Assembly: GCF_001509485.1 (NCBI RefSeq)
Contig: NZ_LLZI01000249.1
Span: forward strand, 1-41,661
Reading direction: 5' to 3'
DNA from: Streptomyces sp. NRRL F-4489
GTDB lineage: Bacteria; Actinomycetota; Actinomycetes; Streptomycetales; Streptomycetaceae
DNA length: 41,661 nt
Part shown: piece after piece, positions 7,850 to 15,340 of the stretch
Position numbering within the stretch: the first letter of the stretch is position 1
Layout of the letters: each line of letters begins with the position of its first letter
Program-made: the position numbers and the translations under genes
The notes under the pieces: model-generated
Seen by the model: the letters and a program-made list of their open reading frames with translations, nothing else
The model's database searches: none
What the model was told of the DNA's origin: nothing

Positions 7850-9213
7850 TTCGTTCTCCCCGTTGACGGTGCGGACGCGCGGACCCAGTCGATGACCGCG
7901 TCCTCGGTGAAAAAGGCGTCGTCGAGCGCTTGGCGGTAGGCGCCGATCGTGTCGAGCAGGCGGGTCCTGGCGCGCTCGCTGCGGTCCTGCCATTCGGCGA
8001 CGAGCTTGTCGTAGAGCAGGTCGGCGGCCTCGGGGGTCGCCTCGATACCGGCGTCGGCCAGGTCGGCGGCGTGCTCCCGGATGATGCGCAGCAGACCGTC
8101 CCGGCCGCTGCGGACGCCGAACATCCGGATCTCCCGCGAGCCGACGTCGGCCGGGTCGAGGTTGTCGAAGATCCGGGGGGCGCGGTTGAGCAGTTCGGTG
8201 CGGATGCCGCTCTGGACGGCGTGGGTGACGACGCCGGTGACGGCCTTCGCCGGGTCCTCCAGCAGGCCGTAGGTCCGCTCCACGAGGCGGCTGAGGCCGT
8301 AGAGGTCCTGGGTGCGGAAGCCGGGCAGCCGGATGTCGTGGAGCTGGCGCAGCGCCATCACGACCTCGGCCAGGGCCGGGTGTCCGGCGCGGTTGGCGAA
8401 TCCGCCGACCGACACATCGGTGCCGCACAGTCCGACGCTCAGGCCGGTGACCGCGTTGGCGGTGGCCATCCCGAAGTCGTCGTGGAAGTGGCCGTAGAAC
8501 TTGATCCCCGGGAAGCCGGTGACCAGCCCGCCGAGGAAGTCCTGGGCCTGCCGCGGGGTGCAGGTGCCCGCGGTGTCGATCAGCCGGATCTCGCCGATAC
8601 CGCTGTCCTCGGCGATGCGCACCGCGTCGCGTACGTGGCCCGGTTCGGCGCGGAAGGCGTCGATGAACCCGGCGATGAAGCCGCCCAGTTGGCCGACCGG
8701 CCGCAGTCCGCCGAGCTGTTCGCGGTACCACAGGAGGTTGGCGGCCTTGCGTTCGGCGTCGGTGTGCGCTTCCCAGGCGGCGCGGTCGAAGGGGCCGCCG
8801 TCGGTGTCCTGCTCGCGGATGGTCGGGTACAGGTGCTCGATCTGCTGGTCGGAGACCGCGTGGATGGCCAGCACCCAGACCCGGCCCAGATCCCGGCCGA
8901 GCGCGTCGAGGGCCTTGAGCGTCTGGTCCATCCGCGGACCGAGGTGGGAGATGACGACGAACCGCGTCGCCGGGGGGAGGGCGCCGCTCGCCTGCTGGTC
9001 GAGCAGGGTGTCGAGCAGTTCGATGTTGTGCGGGACGTCGGGGAACATCCCGACGACGAGGGTGCGGATACCGGCCGCGGTGATGGCGGCGGCGAGGTGG
9101 CACTTGTCTTCGATGGAAGCGGCGATCGGAGCGCGCTCCGACCCTTCCCGCAGGGTCTCGTCGAATAAGTCGATCGAGGGGTGAAAAGCGGTTGAGCTGG
9201 TACATTCTGCCAT
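7846..9213 (-). CDS. HMGL-like Claisen condensation enzyme (isopropylmalate/homocitrate synthase superfamily)
   Basis: TIM-barrel enzyme of 455 residues from the family that condenses acetyl-CoA with an alpha-keto acid (LeuA, homocitrate synthase) or cleaves the reverse way (HMG-CoA lyase). Family landmarks: DETLREGSE at residues 18–26, a variant of the usual D-x-TLRDG that keeps the metal Asp and the catalytic Arg but has Glu for Asp; the Thr-containing strand IRLIDTAGTCTP; the metal-binding His242-x-His244 in GHFHDDFG; and the glycine-rich SVGGFANRAGH. The C-terminal 130 residues are helical and lack an obvious LeuA regulatory domain. Codon 16 is TTA (9166–9168). ATG 9213 is the first gene of its unit, preceded by a 192-bp gap with a CRP-type site. 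It is probably not a housekeeping leuA, given the context. Confidence 0.87.
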   Translation of the reverse strand: MAECTSSTAFHPSIDLFDETLREGSERAPIAASIEDKCHLAAAITAAGIRTLVVGMFPDVPHNIELLDTLLDQQASGALPPATRFVVISHLGPRMDQTLKALDALGRDLGRVWVLAIHAVSDQQIEHLYPTIREQDTDGGPFDRAAWEAHTDAERKAANLLWYREQLGGLRPVGQLGGFIAGFIDAFRAEPGHVRDAVRIAEDSGIGEIRLIDTAGTCTPRQAQDFLGGLVTGFPGIKFYGHFHDDFGMATANAVTGLSVGLCGTDVSVGGFANRAGHPALAEVVMALRQLHDIRLPGFRTQDLYGLSRLVERTYGLLEDPAKAVTGVVTHAVQSGIRTELLNRAPRIFDNLDPADVGSREIRMFGVRSGRDGLLRIIREHAADLADAGIEATPEAADLLYDKLVAEWQDRSERARTRLLDTIGAYRQALDDAFFTEDAVIDWVRASAPSTGRTK

Positions 9214-9405
9214 TTGTGCTCACTTCGTAGAGAACGAACAAAGGCATGGATCCCGAACCAACCTGCACAGTGCGCTGGGATCCTCCCAACACCCCTATCT
9301 CCGGGCAAGTCTTCATGTTGTGTGAGGTAGGTCACAAGATCCAACCTTGCCCGGCATACGGTTCTTTCCCGGCCCGGGGCGCTTCCCCTGGGAGCGATGA
9401 GGCGG
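9214..9405 (-). promoter_or_regulatory. Leader/promoter gap upstream of the HMGL-like gene
   Basis: This 192-bp stretch separates the stop of the DHA2 exporter gene from the HMGL-like gene on the same strand and is the only sizeable gap among the leftward cluster genes. It carries the CRP-type palindrome at 9321–9336. Upstream of ATG 9213 the ribosome site is weak (GAAGTGAG about 7–14 nt before the start). I could not pick a convincing -10/-35 pair. It most likely holds the promoter of the HMGL-to-BCCT unit, perhaps also a leader RNA. Confidence 0.5.
9321..9336. promoter_or_regulatory. Perfect CRP/FNR-type operator TGTGA-N6-TCACA
   Basis: A perfect inverted repeat, TGTGA-GGTAGG-TCACA, centred 115 bp upstream of the HMGL-like start codon. 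This is exactly the classical CRP half-site arrangement and is compatible with the shorter GTG-N8-CAC type core reported for Streptomyces Crp, which is known to act on many secondary-metabolite clusters. Position suits control of the HMGL-to-BCCT unit. Confidence 0.6.
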
Positions 9406-10857
9406 CTAACGGGCAGCCCGGGGACCCTCACCGGGTGCCTCGGCCGCCGCTGCCTGCGGGGTGGCGAGGAAGACCGTGGCCAGCGTGAGCGCGGCGGCGA
9501 GCCAGGTGGTGGTGTGGAACGCGTCGGCGAAGGCCCGGCCCGTTTCCGGGGAGGTGCCGGCTTTCAGCGGGGACGTCGGCTGGCCCGGCGGGAGGAACGC
9601 GCGGTAGGCGACGGCGGTGACCGTGCCGAAGACGGCGATGCCCAGGCCGGCGCCCGCCTCGTACGAGACCGACTCGATGCCCGCGGCGGCGCCCGCCTGG
9701 GAGGAGGGCGCGGTGGACATGATCAGATTCGAGGCGACCATCTGGACCAGGCCGTGGCCGAAGCCGATCAGGGCCAGACCGAACGGGACCACCGTGCCGG
9801 ACGCGACCAGGACGTACCCGGCCACCGCGAGCAGCAGGCCGGCCGGCACGTCCGCCCGCGGCCGGCCCAGGCGGGAGAGCAGCATGCCGCCGACCGGGCC
9901 GGCGACCGTCGCGGCCACCGGCATCGGGATCAGGTAGAACGCGGCGGCCTCGGCCGACATTCCCTCGACGAACTGGAGGAACTGCACCAGTTGGAGTTCG
10001 AAGCCGACCATCACCAGCACCGGCAGCACCGAGGCCACCACTCCGGCGCGCAGCCCGGGCAGCCGGAAGAGGGAGAGGTCCAGCATCGGGTGCGGGGCGC
10101 GCTGCTGGCGCCGTACGAACAGGGCCAGCGCGGTCAGGCCCAGTACGGCCGGCACCGCCACCTCCAGCGGTCCGACGCCGTCGTGGGTGAAGGCGATGAT
10201 GGCGTAGGCGCTGCCGAGGAAGCCCACGATCGACAGGACGGGCGAGGTGGCTTCCCAGGGCTGGCGTTCGGCCTCGACGCGGTTGGGCAGCAGCAGCGCC
10301 ACGGCGGGCAGGGCGACGGCCACGATCGGGAGGTTGACCAGGAAGATCGAGCCCCACCAGAAGTGCTGGAGCAGGAAGCCGCCCACAACGGGCCCGAGCG
10401 CCGAGGCCCCGGCGGCGACCGCGCTCCACGCCCCGATGGCCACCGCGTGGTCGCGGCCGTCGCCGAACGTCTGCCGGATCAGCGCCAGCGTGGCCGGGAT
10501 GACCATCGACGCGCCGACCGCCAGCAGCGCCCGCGCGCCGATCAGGGCGTGCGCCCCGGGTGCCACCGCGCACAGCGCCGAGGCCGCGCTGAAGACTCCC
10601 AATCCGGCCAGCAGCAGCCGCTGGTGGCCGATCCGGTCGCCCAACGGCCCGCTCACCAGGACCAGTCCGACCATCAGGAGGGAGTACACGTCCACCGTCC
10701 ACAGCAGTGCGGACGGTGACGCGCGCAGGTCGTGGGCGAGGGTCGGGACGGTGATGGTGAGGATGGTGACGTCCATGGCCGCGGGCAGGAAGCACAGCAG
10801 CACCACGGCCAGGACCAGCCAGCGCCGGGCCCCGGTCACCGGGGGCGCGCTGCTCAC
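9406..10857 (-). CDS. DHA2-type MFS exporter, 14 helices (EmrB/QacA group)
   Basis: Membrane protein of 483 residues with about 14 hydrophobic segments, likely exporting the cluster product or conferring self-resistance. Motif A is visible as VSGPLGDRIGHQRLL after helix 2 and the DHA2 motif C region as AGASALGPVVGGFLL. Helix 1 has the acidic AAMDVTILTITVPTL (DHA membrane motif D1). Start is GTG 10857 (VSSAPPVTGARRW), overlapping the TGA of the PGM1-like ligase gene; the longer open frame upstream is a shadow. It ends with TAG at 9406–9408 and closes the NDT-to-exporter unit. A second, 12-helix MFS protein lies at 1702–2991. Confidence 0.9.
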   Translation of the reverse strand: MSSAPPVTGARRWLVLAVVLLCFLPAAMDVTILTITVPTLAHDLRASPSALLWTVDVYSLLMVGLVLVSGPLGDRIGHQRLLLAGLGVFSAASALCAVAPGAHALIGARALLAVGASMVIPATLALIRQTFGDGRDHAVAIGAWSAVAAGASALGPVVGGFLLQHFWWGSIFLVNLPIVAVALPAVALLLPNRVEAERQPWEATSPVLSIVGFLGSAYAIIAFTHDGVGPLEVAVPAVLGLTALALFVRRQQRAPHPMLDLSLFRLPGLRAGVVASVLPVLVMVGFELQLVQFLQFVEGMSAEAAAFYLIPMPVAATVAGPVGGMLLSRLGRPRADVPAGLLLAVAGYVLVASGTVVPFGLALIGFGHGLVQMVASNLIMSTAPSSQAGAAAGIESVSYEAGAGLGIAVFGTVTAVAYRAFLPPGQPTSPLKAGTSPETGRAFADAFHTTTWLAAALTLATVFLATPQAAAAEAPGEGPRAAR

Positions 10858-12176
10858 CGGTGCGGGCCCAGAGCCGCCCTGGTGCGGGTGATCAGATCGT
10901 GCAGCGCGGCCAGGCTCGGAGCGTAGAACATGCAGCTCAGTCTGCCAGTTCGCAGGTCCGTCAGCTCGGTGGGCACGACACCGCGTCCGGCGTGCCGGGG
11001 GGAGGCGACCAGCCGTCCGAGCCGGCGCAGCACCTCCGGCAGGTCGATACCGGCCGGGAGTCCGTAGAAGTCGTAGTTGCCGACCGCGTGGGTGTTGAGG
11101 TAGTGGGGGCCGATGAGGTGTGCGCCGAATTCGTGGACGTGGCTGGAGCCGGTGCGGCGGGCGTTGAGGTCGTGGAGGTAGACGGTGCCGTCGCGGGCGA
11201 TGGCGTCGATGCCGAACCGGCCGCGGTAGCCGCGCCGTTGCATCTCGGCGGCCAGCCGGAGGCCGCCCGCGGTCAGCGGGCGGTACCACCACCGGTCGCG
11301 CAGCTCCCGGGCGGTGACGTTGCCGCGCAGGTGGGTGGCGCCCTCGAAGAGCATGTCGGTGGTGTAGCACAGGCGCGGCGGGGCGTCGCCGGGCACCGCG
11401 TACTCCACGGACGGGAAGGCGATATCGCCGTCGAGGAACTCCTCGACCACCACCGGGTCGTCGCCGTGGAACGCGGACGCGGCCAGGCGCGCGTCGATGT
11501 CGTCGTCGCCCGGGCGGAAGATGAGCAGCCCGAGGCTCGCCTCACCGCGGTCGGGCTTGACGATGCACGGTCTGCCGGTGGCGAGCATGGCCCGCACCGC
11601 CGCCGGCACCTCGTCCATACCGGCGCAGTGGGTGCCGGGCGGGATGCGGCAGGGCCCGTCCGTCATGCCGAGGTCGGCGGCCAGGTCGCGCAGGCCGGTC
11701 TTGGTGTCCAGTTGGTCGCGCAGGCTCTGCAGCGGCGTGCTCTCCGGCAGTTCGACCGCGACGCCGTGGTCGGTGAACAGGGCCTCGGTGAACCGCCACA
11801 GGTCGGCGGTGGTGGTGTGCGGGATCAGCCGGAGCCGGCGGCCGGGCCCGGCGTGGGCGGCGACGGCGGCCATCAGGCCGGGGTCGGCGAGCGCGTCGGC
11901 GAACAGGGAGCCGGTGCGGCCGGCCGGGCTGAGGTTGACCACGCCGGGGAGGTCGAGGAATTTCCGCTGCCAGTCCAGTTCCCCGATCGGCTCGTAAGTG
12001 ATCAGCATCTTCTCCAACGGGCCCCAGAACAGCGCCTGGTCCTGCTGGGCGTAGCACTCCGACAGCAGCTCCTCGACGCCGTCGCCGCCGTCGGTACGGG
12101 CGGTGCGGAGGGTACGGACGGCGAAGTCGTGCAGGGTGTCGACGGCGTTGCACACGCACAGGGTGGGGGTGGTCAT
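10854..12176 (-). CDS. PGM1-like ATP-grasp peptide ligase
   Basis: Predicted peptide ligase of 440 residues. Unlike the pair at 2.9–5.6 kb it has a long N-terminal pre-ATP-grasp region (residues 1–180, with LTYEPIGE-type and LRLIPHTTTADLW segments), then the ATP-grasp core: RPCIVKPDRGEASLGLLIF, the hinge VVVEEFLDGDIAFPSVEY, and the metal strand FGIDAIARDGTVYLHDLNARRTGSS, where Asp and Asn (DLN) stand for the usual Glu-x-Asn. A final conserved patch GRGVVPTELTDLRTGRLSCMFYAPS follows. This architecture resembles PGM1, the pheganomycin ligase that joins an unusual N-terminal amino acid to peptides. Start ATG 12176 overlaps the TGA of the creatininase-like gene. Substrate is unknown; PGM1 relationship is a recognition from memory, moderately sure. 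Confidence 0.8.
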   Translation of the reverse strand: MTTPTLCVCNAVDTLHDFAVRTLRTARTDGGDGVEELLSECYAQQDQALFWGPLEKMLITYEPIGELDWQRKFLDLPGVVNLSPAGRTGSLFADALADPGLMAAVAAHAGPGRRLRLIPHTTTADLWRFTEALFTDHGVAVELPESTPLQSLRDQLDTKTGLRDLAADLGMTDGPCRIPPGTHCAGMDEVPAAVRAMLATGRPCIVKPDRGEASLGLLIFRPGDDDIDARLAASAFHGDDPVVVEEFLDGDIAFPSVEYAVPGDAPPRLCYTTDMLFEGATHLRGNVTARELRDRWWYRPLTAGGLRLAAEMQRRGYRGRFGIDAIARDGTVYLHDLNARRTGSSHVHEFGAHLIGPHYLNTHAVGNYDFYGLPAGIDLPEVLRRLGRLVASPRHAGRGVVPTELTDLRTGRLSCMFYAPSLAALHDLITRTRAALGPHR

Positions 12177-12955
12177 GGTGTCTCCTCGCGCAGCAGTCCG
12201 GCGCCCTCGGTCACCAGGGCCACCGCGGCCGCGACGACGTGCCGGAAGAGGTCCCGGCCCAGGGCCGCGGTGGCGCCCGAGGTGTTCGACAGGACGCCCT
12301 GGTTGGTCGTGCGGCGCACATCGGCGGGGTGCAGGTGGATGCCCGGGCGGGGCGGGTCGGGGTGGTCGGGCCGCGCGTCGGCGACCAGGTCGGGGTGGAG
12401 GTGGAGCATCAGGCTGGTCTCGGTGAGCCCGGCGTGTTCGGCGTGCCAGCCGGGGAAGAGCGGTACCCGCGCGGCCAGCCAGTCCGGGTCGACCAGGCTC
12501 CACCAGCTCAGCGCGATGAACTCCTTGCCCGCGGCCACGGGCCGCCGCCCCACCTCGTCCAGCGCCTCGAAGAGGAACGGCTCGTTCTCGTAATGGCCGT
12601 TGACGATCAGCAGCCGGCGCCACGGCAGGGCGCACAGCGATTCCAGGGTGTCCTCCAGGAAGGCCAGCAGGGACCGGCCGCGGACGTGGACGGTGCCGGG
12701 GAAGGCCAGGCCGCCGCCGCTCTGCGGCAGCGACCGCGCCGCGATGGGCTGCGCGGGAAGGGTCAGGGCGTCCAGTTCGCGGGCGATGTGCCGGGCGAAC
12801 GCGTCGGCCAGGAGGGTGTCGACGGACAGCGGCAGGTGCGGGCCGTGCTGTTCGATGGAGCCGACCGGCCACACCACGGTCCGCCCGGCGGTGGCCGCCA
12901 GGACCTCGGCGCTGCTCAGATCGCACAGCCGCCGGGCGGCCGGCCGGGGCGTCAC
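12173..12955 (-). CDS. Creatininase-family amidohydrolase
   Basis: Protein of 260 residues. The family uses two metal ions to open or cleave small cyclic or formyl amides (creatininase, FAPy deformylase ArfB, mycofactocin protease MftE). Motifs: PVGSIEQHGPHLPLSVDT with Glu35, His37 and Asp46, and VNGHYENEP with His121 and Glu123. These five match the creatininase ligands Glu34, His36, Asp45, His120, Glu122 with a constant offset of one, and NGHYEN is the form in true creatininases rather than the NGHGGN of ArfB/MftE. A later WHAEHAGLTETS segment also fits. Start GTG 12955 overlaps the upstream TGA. Predicted role is hydrolysis of a cyclic amide or guanidine ring, perhaps after the DHODH-like step, which is inference. 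Confidence 0.88.
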   Translation of the reverse strand: MTPRPAARRLCDLSSAEVLAATAGRTVVWPVGSIEQHGPHLPLSVDTLLADAFARHIARELDALTLPAQPIAARSLPQSGGGLAFPGTVHVRGRSLLAFLEDTLESLCALPWRRLLIVNGHYENEPFLFEALDEVGRRPVAAGKEFIALSWWSLVDPDWLAARVPLFPGWHAEHAGLTETSLMLHLHPDLVADARPDHPDPPRPGIHLHPADVRRTTNQGVLSNTSGATAALGRDLFRHVVAAAVALVTEGAGLLREETP

Positions 12956-13845
12956 GGCCGCACCTGCCCGGTGCGGTCCGGCGCGGCGGCGGGCGCGGGG
13001 CCGGGTACCGCCACTCCGGTGGCCTCGGCGACGATCCGGGTGAGGGTGGGCTGCATGTCGGTGTGCAGCGCGGTGTAGACCTGGGCCGCCACCGCGCCGA
13101 CCCGCAGGTAGTCGTGGACGTCGCGGCCGGACTGGACGCCGCCGGAGCCGATCAGCGGCAGCGGGAAGCCGGCTTCGCGCAGCTTCCACAGGGAGGCCAG
13201 GACGAGCGGTTTGATGCCAGGGCCGGAGTAGCCGAAGACGCCGCCGAGGCGGAGGCCGCCGGATTCCGGGTGGACGGCGGCGGCGGGCAGCGTGTCGCTG
13301 ACGGTCAGCGCGTCCGCGCCGGCCGCGGCGGCGGCGAACGCCCGGCCGTGCAGGCCCTCGCCGCTGGCCAGCTTGACGGAGAACGGCACCCGGGTCGCGG
13401 CGCGGACGGCGGCGGTGTAGGCGTGCACCCGCTCGGGGGCGTCGTCGAGGCCGTCCTTCCCGTTGAGGCAGGAGATGCCGAGTTCCAGGGCGCGGCAGCC
13501 GGTCGCCGCGACCCGGGCGGCCAGGTCGGCGAGTTCGGCCGGGCTGTCGGCGTGCAGGGAGGCGATGACCGGGAGCCGGTCGCGGGCCAGGTCGCGCAGG
13601 ATGCCCAGCCAGTGGTCGACGGACCGTTTGGAGTAGGTGGTGCTGTTGATCATTCCGGTGGGCAGCCGGAGGATCCGCTCGTCCAGGCCGGTGGGCGGCG
13701 TGGGGTGGATGGTCTTGGTGACGACCGCGCCGGCGCCGGAGCGCAGCAGTCTGCGGATATTGCGTTCCTGGTCGGTGAGGAGGCCGGAGCCGACCATGAC
13801 GGGGTTGGCCAGGTCCAGTCCCAGTACGTGGGCCGCTGACGCCAT
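12952..13845 (-). CDS. Dihydroorotate/dihydropyrimidine dehydrogenase-like FMN enzyme
   Basis: TIM-barrel flavoprotein of 297 residues. It opens with LDLANPVMVGSGLLTD and has the FMN lysine strand GAVVTKTIHPTPP, the strand RALELGISCLNGKDG (in place of the usual E-x-NISCPN), and the FMN-phosphate site IGSGGVQSGRDVHDYLRVGA followed by AQVYTALHTD. Relatives either oxidise dihydroorotate (PyrD) or reduce uracil/thymine (PreA/DPD). Missing Asn and Pro in the SCPN motif suggest a different substrate from PyrD. ATG 13845 follows the upstream stop by one nucleotide. Between a base-hydrolase-like and a creatininase-like gene, reduction or oxidation of a heterocyclic ring is a reasonable guess. Confidence 0.85.
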   Translation of the reverse strand: MASAAHVLGLDLANPVMVGSGLLTDQERNIRRLLRSGAGAVVTKTIHPTPPTGLDERILRLPTGMINSTTYSKRSVDHWLGILRDLARDRLPVIASLHADSPAELADLAARVAATGCRALELGISCLNGKDGLDDAPERVHAYTAAVRAATRVPFSVKLASGEGLHGRAFAAAAAGADALTVSDTLPAAAVHPESGGLRLGGVFGYSGPGIKPLVLASLWKLREAGFPLPLIGSGGVQSGRDVHDYLRVGAVAAQVYTALHTDMQPTLTRIVAEATGVAVPGPAPAAAPDRTGQVRP

Positions 13846-13846
13846 G

Positions 13847-14362
13847 TCAGGCCGCCGTCCTGGACCGGCCGAGCGCGGCGAGGACGCCGTCGACCAGTAC
13901 GGCCGGGTCGCCGGCGAGGTCCTCGGTGGACAGGAACGTGGCGGCGGCGACGTGGGCGAGCCCCTTGAGCAGATGGCTGGCCGACTCGGCGAAGGGCTGG
14001 TCGGTGATGCCCACGATGGGGCGGCCCAGCGCGCTGGCCCAGCCCAGTTCGATATGGGTGCCGTCCGAGCGGAGCAGGGTGCCGTCGAGGACCGGCAGGA
14101 CGGGCACGAAGACGTCGCACTGGCGCATCCACGCGTAGTCGCGCACGGAGACCTCTTCCGGGGTGAACGACGCGGTGTCGGCGCCGAATCGCTCCGCCAC
14201 ATGCGCGGAGAGCACGGTGGCGCCGGCTTCCCGCGACCGGTCGATGGCCAGTCTCAGGCAGTCGCGGATCGGCGCCGCCATTCCGCCGGGCACCAGGGCG
14301 TGCTGGATCGGTCCGCCGACAAACAGGGTGACGCCGCGCAGGGCGTCCGGGGGGACACTCAT
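13847..14362 (-). CDS. Nucleoside 2-deoxyribosyltransferase-like protein
   Basis: Small protein of 171 residues with the fold signature of the nucleoside 2-deoxyribosyltransferase superfamily: an opening strand LFVGGPIQ, the strand CDVFVPVLPVLDG, and SDGTHIELGWASALGRPIVGI, in which Glu105 occupies the place of the catalytic nucleophile. Members include the CMP/hydroxymethyl-CMP N-glycosidases MilB and BlsM of nucleoside-antibiotic clusters, so cleavage of an N-glycosidic bond to release a base is plausible. It is the first gene of its unit. ATG 14362 has a rather distant AAGGAA site 12 nt upstream lying in a short inverted repeat. Other distant relatives bind nucleotides without this chemistry, so the function remains open. 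Confidence 0.7.
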   Translation of the reverse strand: MSVPPDALRGVTLFVGGPIQHALVPGGMAAPIRDCLRLAIDRSREAGATVLSAHVAERFGADTASFTPEEVSVRDYAWMRQCDVFVPVLPVLDGTLLRSDGTHIELGWASALGRPIVGITDQPFAESASHLLKGLAHVAAATFLSTEDLAGDPAVLVDGVLAALGRSRTAA

Positions 14363-14579
14363 GGCTTTTCGCGGTTCCTTCGGAAGGTACTGCCGACGAC
14401 CGGCAATCGGGCGGGGCCGGCCACCGGAATGGCATGGGAGAGGCAGCGCAAGCACGTCCTGCGCTTTCGGTGAATTGCAGGGAATTGAGGGCGCCAGGAC
14501 CGGCGGTGTCACCGGGTGCTGCCCGGTTGCCTCCTCGTCCCGCACACGGCGTCCACCAGGTAGGCAAATAGACGAGTTA

Positions 14580-14609
14580 AGACTAGTCCGGGGCGATTCA
14601 TCACCACAA
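14580..14609 (-). promoter_or_regulatory. Candidate leftward promoter for the NDT-like unit
   Basis: On the minus strand TTGTGG (14609–14604) is followed after 18 nt by TAGTCT (14585–14580), which fits a TAGnnT -10 element. The palindrome GACTAGTC overlaps the -10. The leader to ATG 14362 would be about 210 nt. The -35 is weak. Confidence 0.35.
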
Positions 14610-14881
14610 CCACCAGTCTGCGCCAGACGGAAATGTGGCCCAAATGGGCACGAAACGTGCATACCAATCCGCCCGCGATGGGCGGCGGCCGCCCCCGGGA
14701 CGCACGCTTCCCCCTGGTCGCGCGGGCGCGGGCGACGTACCGCGGATTACTGATCCGCCGGAAAATCTATCGCCGGTCACCAGCGTCCGAAACACCGTCG
14801 AACGCACGTGCACAATCCTCGCGGATATCGGCGCGGGAAAGCGGGTAAGGAATACACGGGCGACGGGGAAATCGGCGGCCA

Positions 14882-14910
14882 TTGACAGCCGATAACGCCT
14901 CGACTAGCTT
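14882..14910 (+). promoter_or_regulatory. Near-consensus promoter for the ACP unit
   Basis: TTGACA at 14882–14887, exactly 17 nt, then TAGCTT at 14905–14910. This is a textbook HrdB-type arrangement (TTGACn, TAGnnT) facing the ACP gene. Expected start of transcription is near 14917, giving an untranslated leader of about 150 nt. Confidence 0.65.
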
Positions 14911-15070
14911 CGATGAAAATGCCTCGTCCGGCCCGCCGCCTTCTTTCCGGTCGGCGCCGGCTCACCTTCGGCCCGCCCGTTTCCGCCGTTTCCCGTCTTC
15001 CTTTTTCCACGCGCCGGACGACACCCGGCCGCGGCTTTCTGAATGAACCCACCCAGAGGGGAAAGTTCTG

Positions 15071-15340
15071 GTGAACGCCTTGCAGACCATCAAACGCATT
15101 CTGCACTCCGAGGTGCTGGTGGAGGTGCCGATCGACCAGATGCGGCTCGACGACAGCCTGCGCGAGAGCTACGGCATGGACTCACTCGGCTTCGTGGAGC
15201 TGCGCGTGCAGTGCGAGGAGGCGTTCGGTATCACCATCCCGGACGAGGCGGTCGCCGCGGGCCGGTTGGCCACGCTCGGCGACGTGCTGGCCCTGGTCGA
15301 GCGGCTGTCGGGGGCCGACCGCCCCCAGGCCACCGCATGA
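15071..15340 (+). CDS. Acyl carrier protein
   Basis: Stand-alone carrier of 89 residues. Ser38 in GMDSLGFVEL is the site for the 4'-phosphopantetheine arm. Acidic helix II (VELRVQCEEAFGITIPDEA) is typical of type II carriers that interact with basic patches on ketosynthases. Start GTG 15071 follows a purine-rich AGAGGGGAAAG site. First gene of a tightly coupled rightward unit; its stop overlaps the aminotransferase start (ATGA). It probably carries the acyl chain made by the ketosynthase at 17667–18773 and loaded by the AMP ligase at 19288–20646. Confidence 0.92.
   Translation: MNALQTIKRILHSEVLVEVPIDQMRLDDSLRESYGMDSLGFVELRVQCEEAFGITIPDEAVAAGRLATLGDVLALVERLSGADRPQATA

Larger units (their letters stand above)
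14363..15070. promoter_or_regulatory. Divergent intergenic region between the two oppositely directed units
   Basis: A 708-bp non-coding stretch, locally richer in A/T than the genes, between the NDT-like gene (leftward) and the ACP gene (rightward). It holds the two promoter candidates listed separately, a short inverted repeat GTCTG-CGC-CAGAC at 14616–14628 and the palindrome GACTAGTC at 14581–14588 overlapping the leftward -10. Short open frames here have neither ribosome sites nor coding-like base use. No regulator gene is encoded. Confidence 0.6.

Noticed and set aside
7846..9213. Housekeeping leuA
   Set aside because: The variant DETLREG motif, lack of a clear regulatory domain, TTA codon and coupling to an HDO gene all argue against it.
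7849..9316. N-terminal extensions of the HDO, FAD, MFS and PGM1-like frames, hundreds of codons long
   Set aside because: The extensions lack family similarity and overlap well-supported upstream genes; 4-nt overlapping starts fit much better.
13847..14362. TIR-like or defence-system NAD hydrolase
   Set aside because: Size and strands overlap with that fold in part, but the SDGTHIELGWA motif fits the nucleoside deoxyribosyltransferase family and no defence genes are near.
14633..15106. Short frames in the divergent promoter region (for example 14635–14895 plus, 14777–15106 minus)
   Set aside because: They cross the predicted promoter, lack ribosome sites and have non-coding base use.
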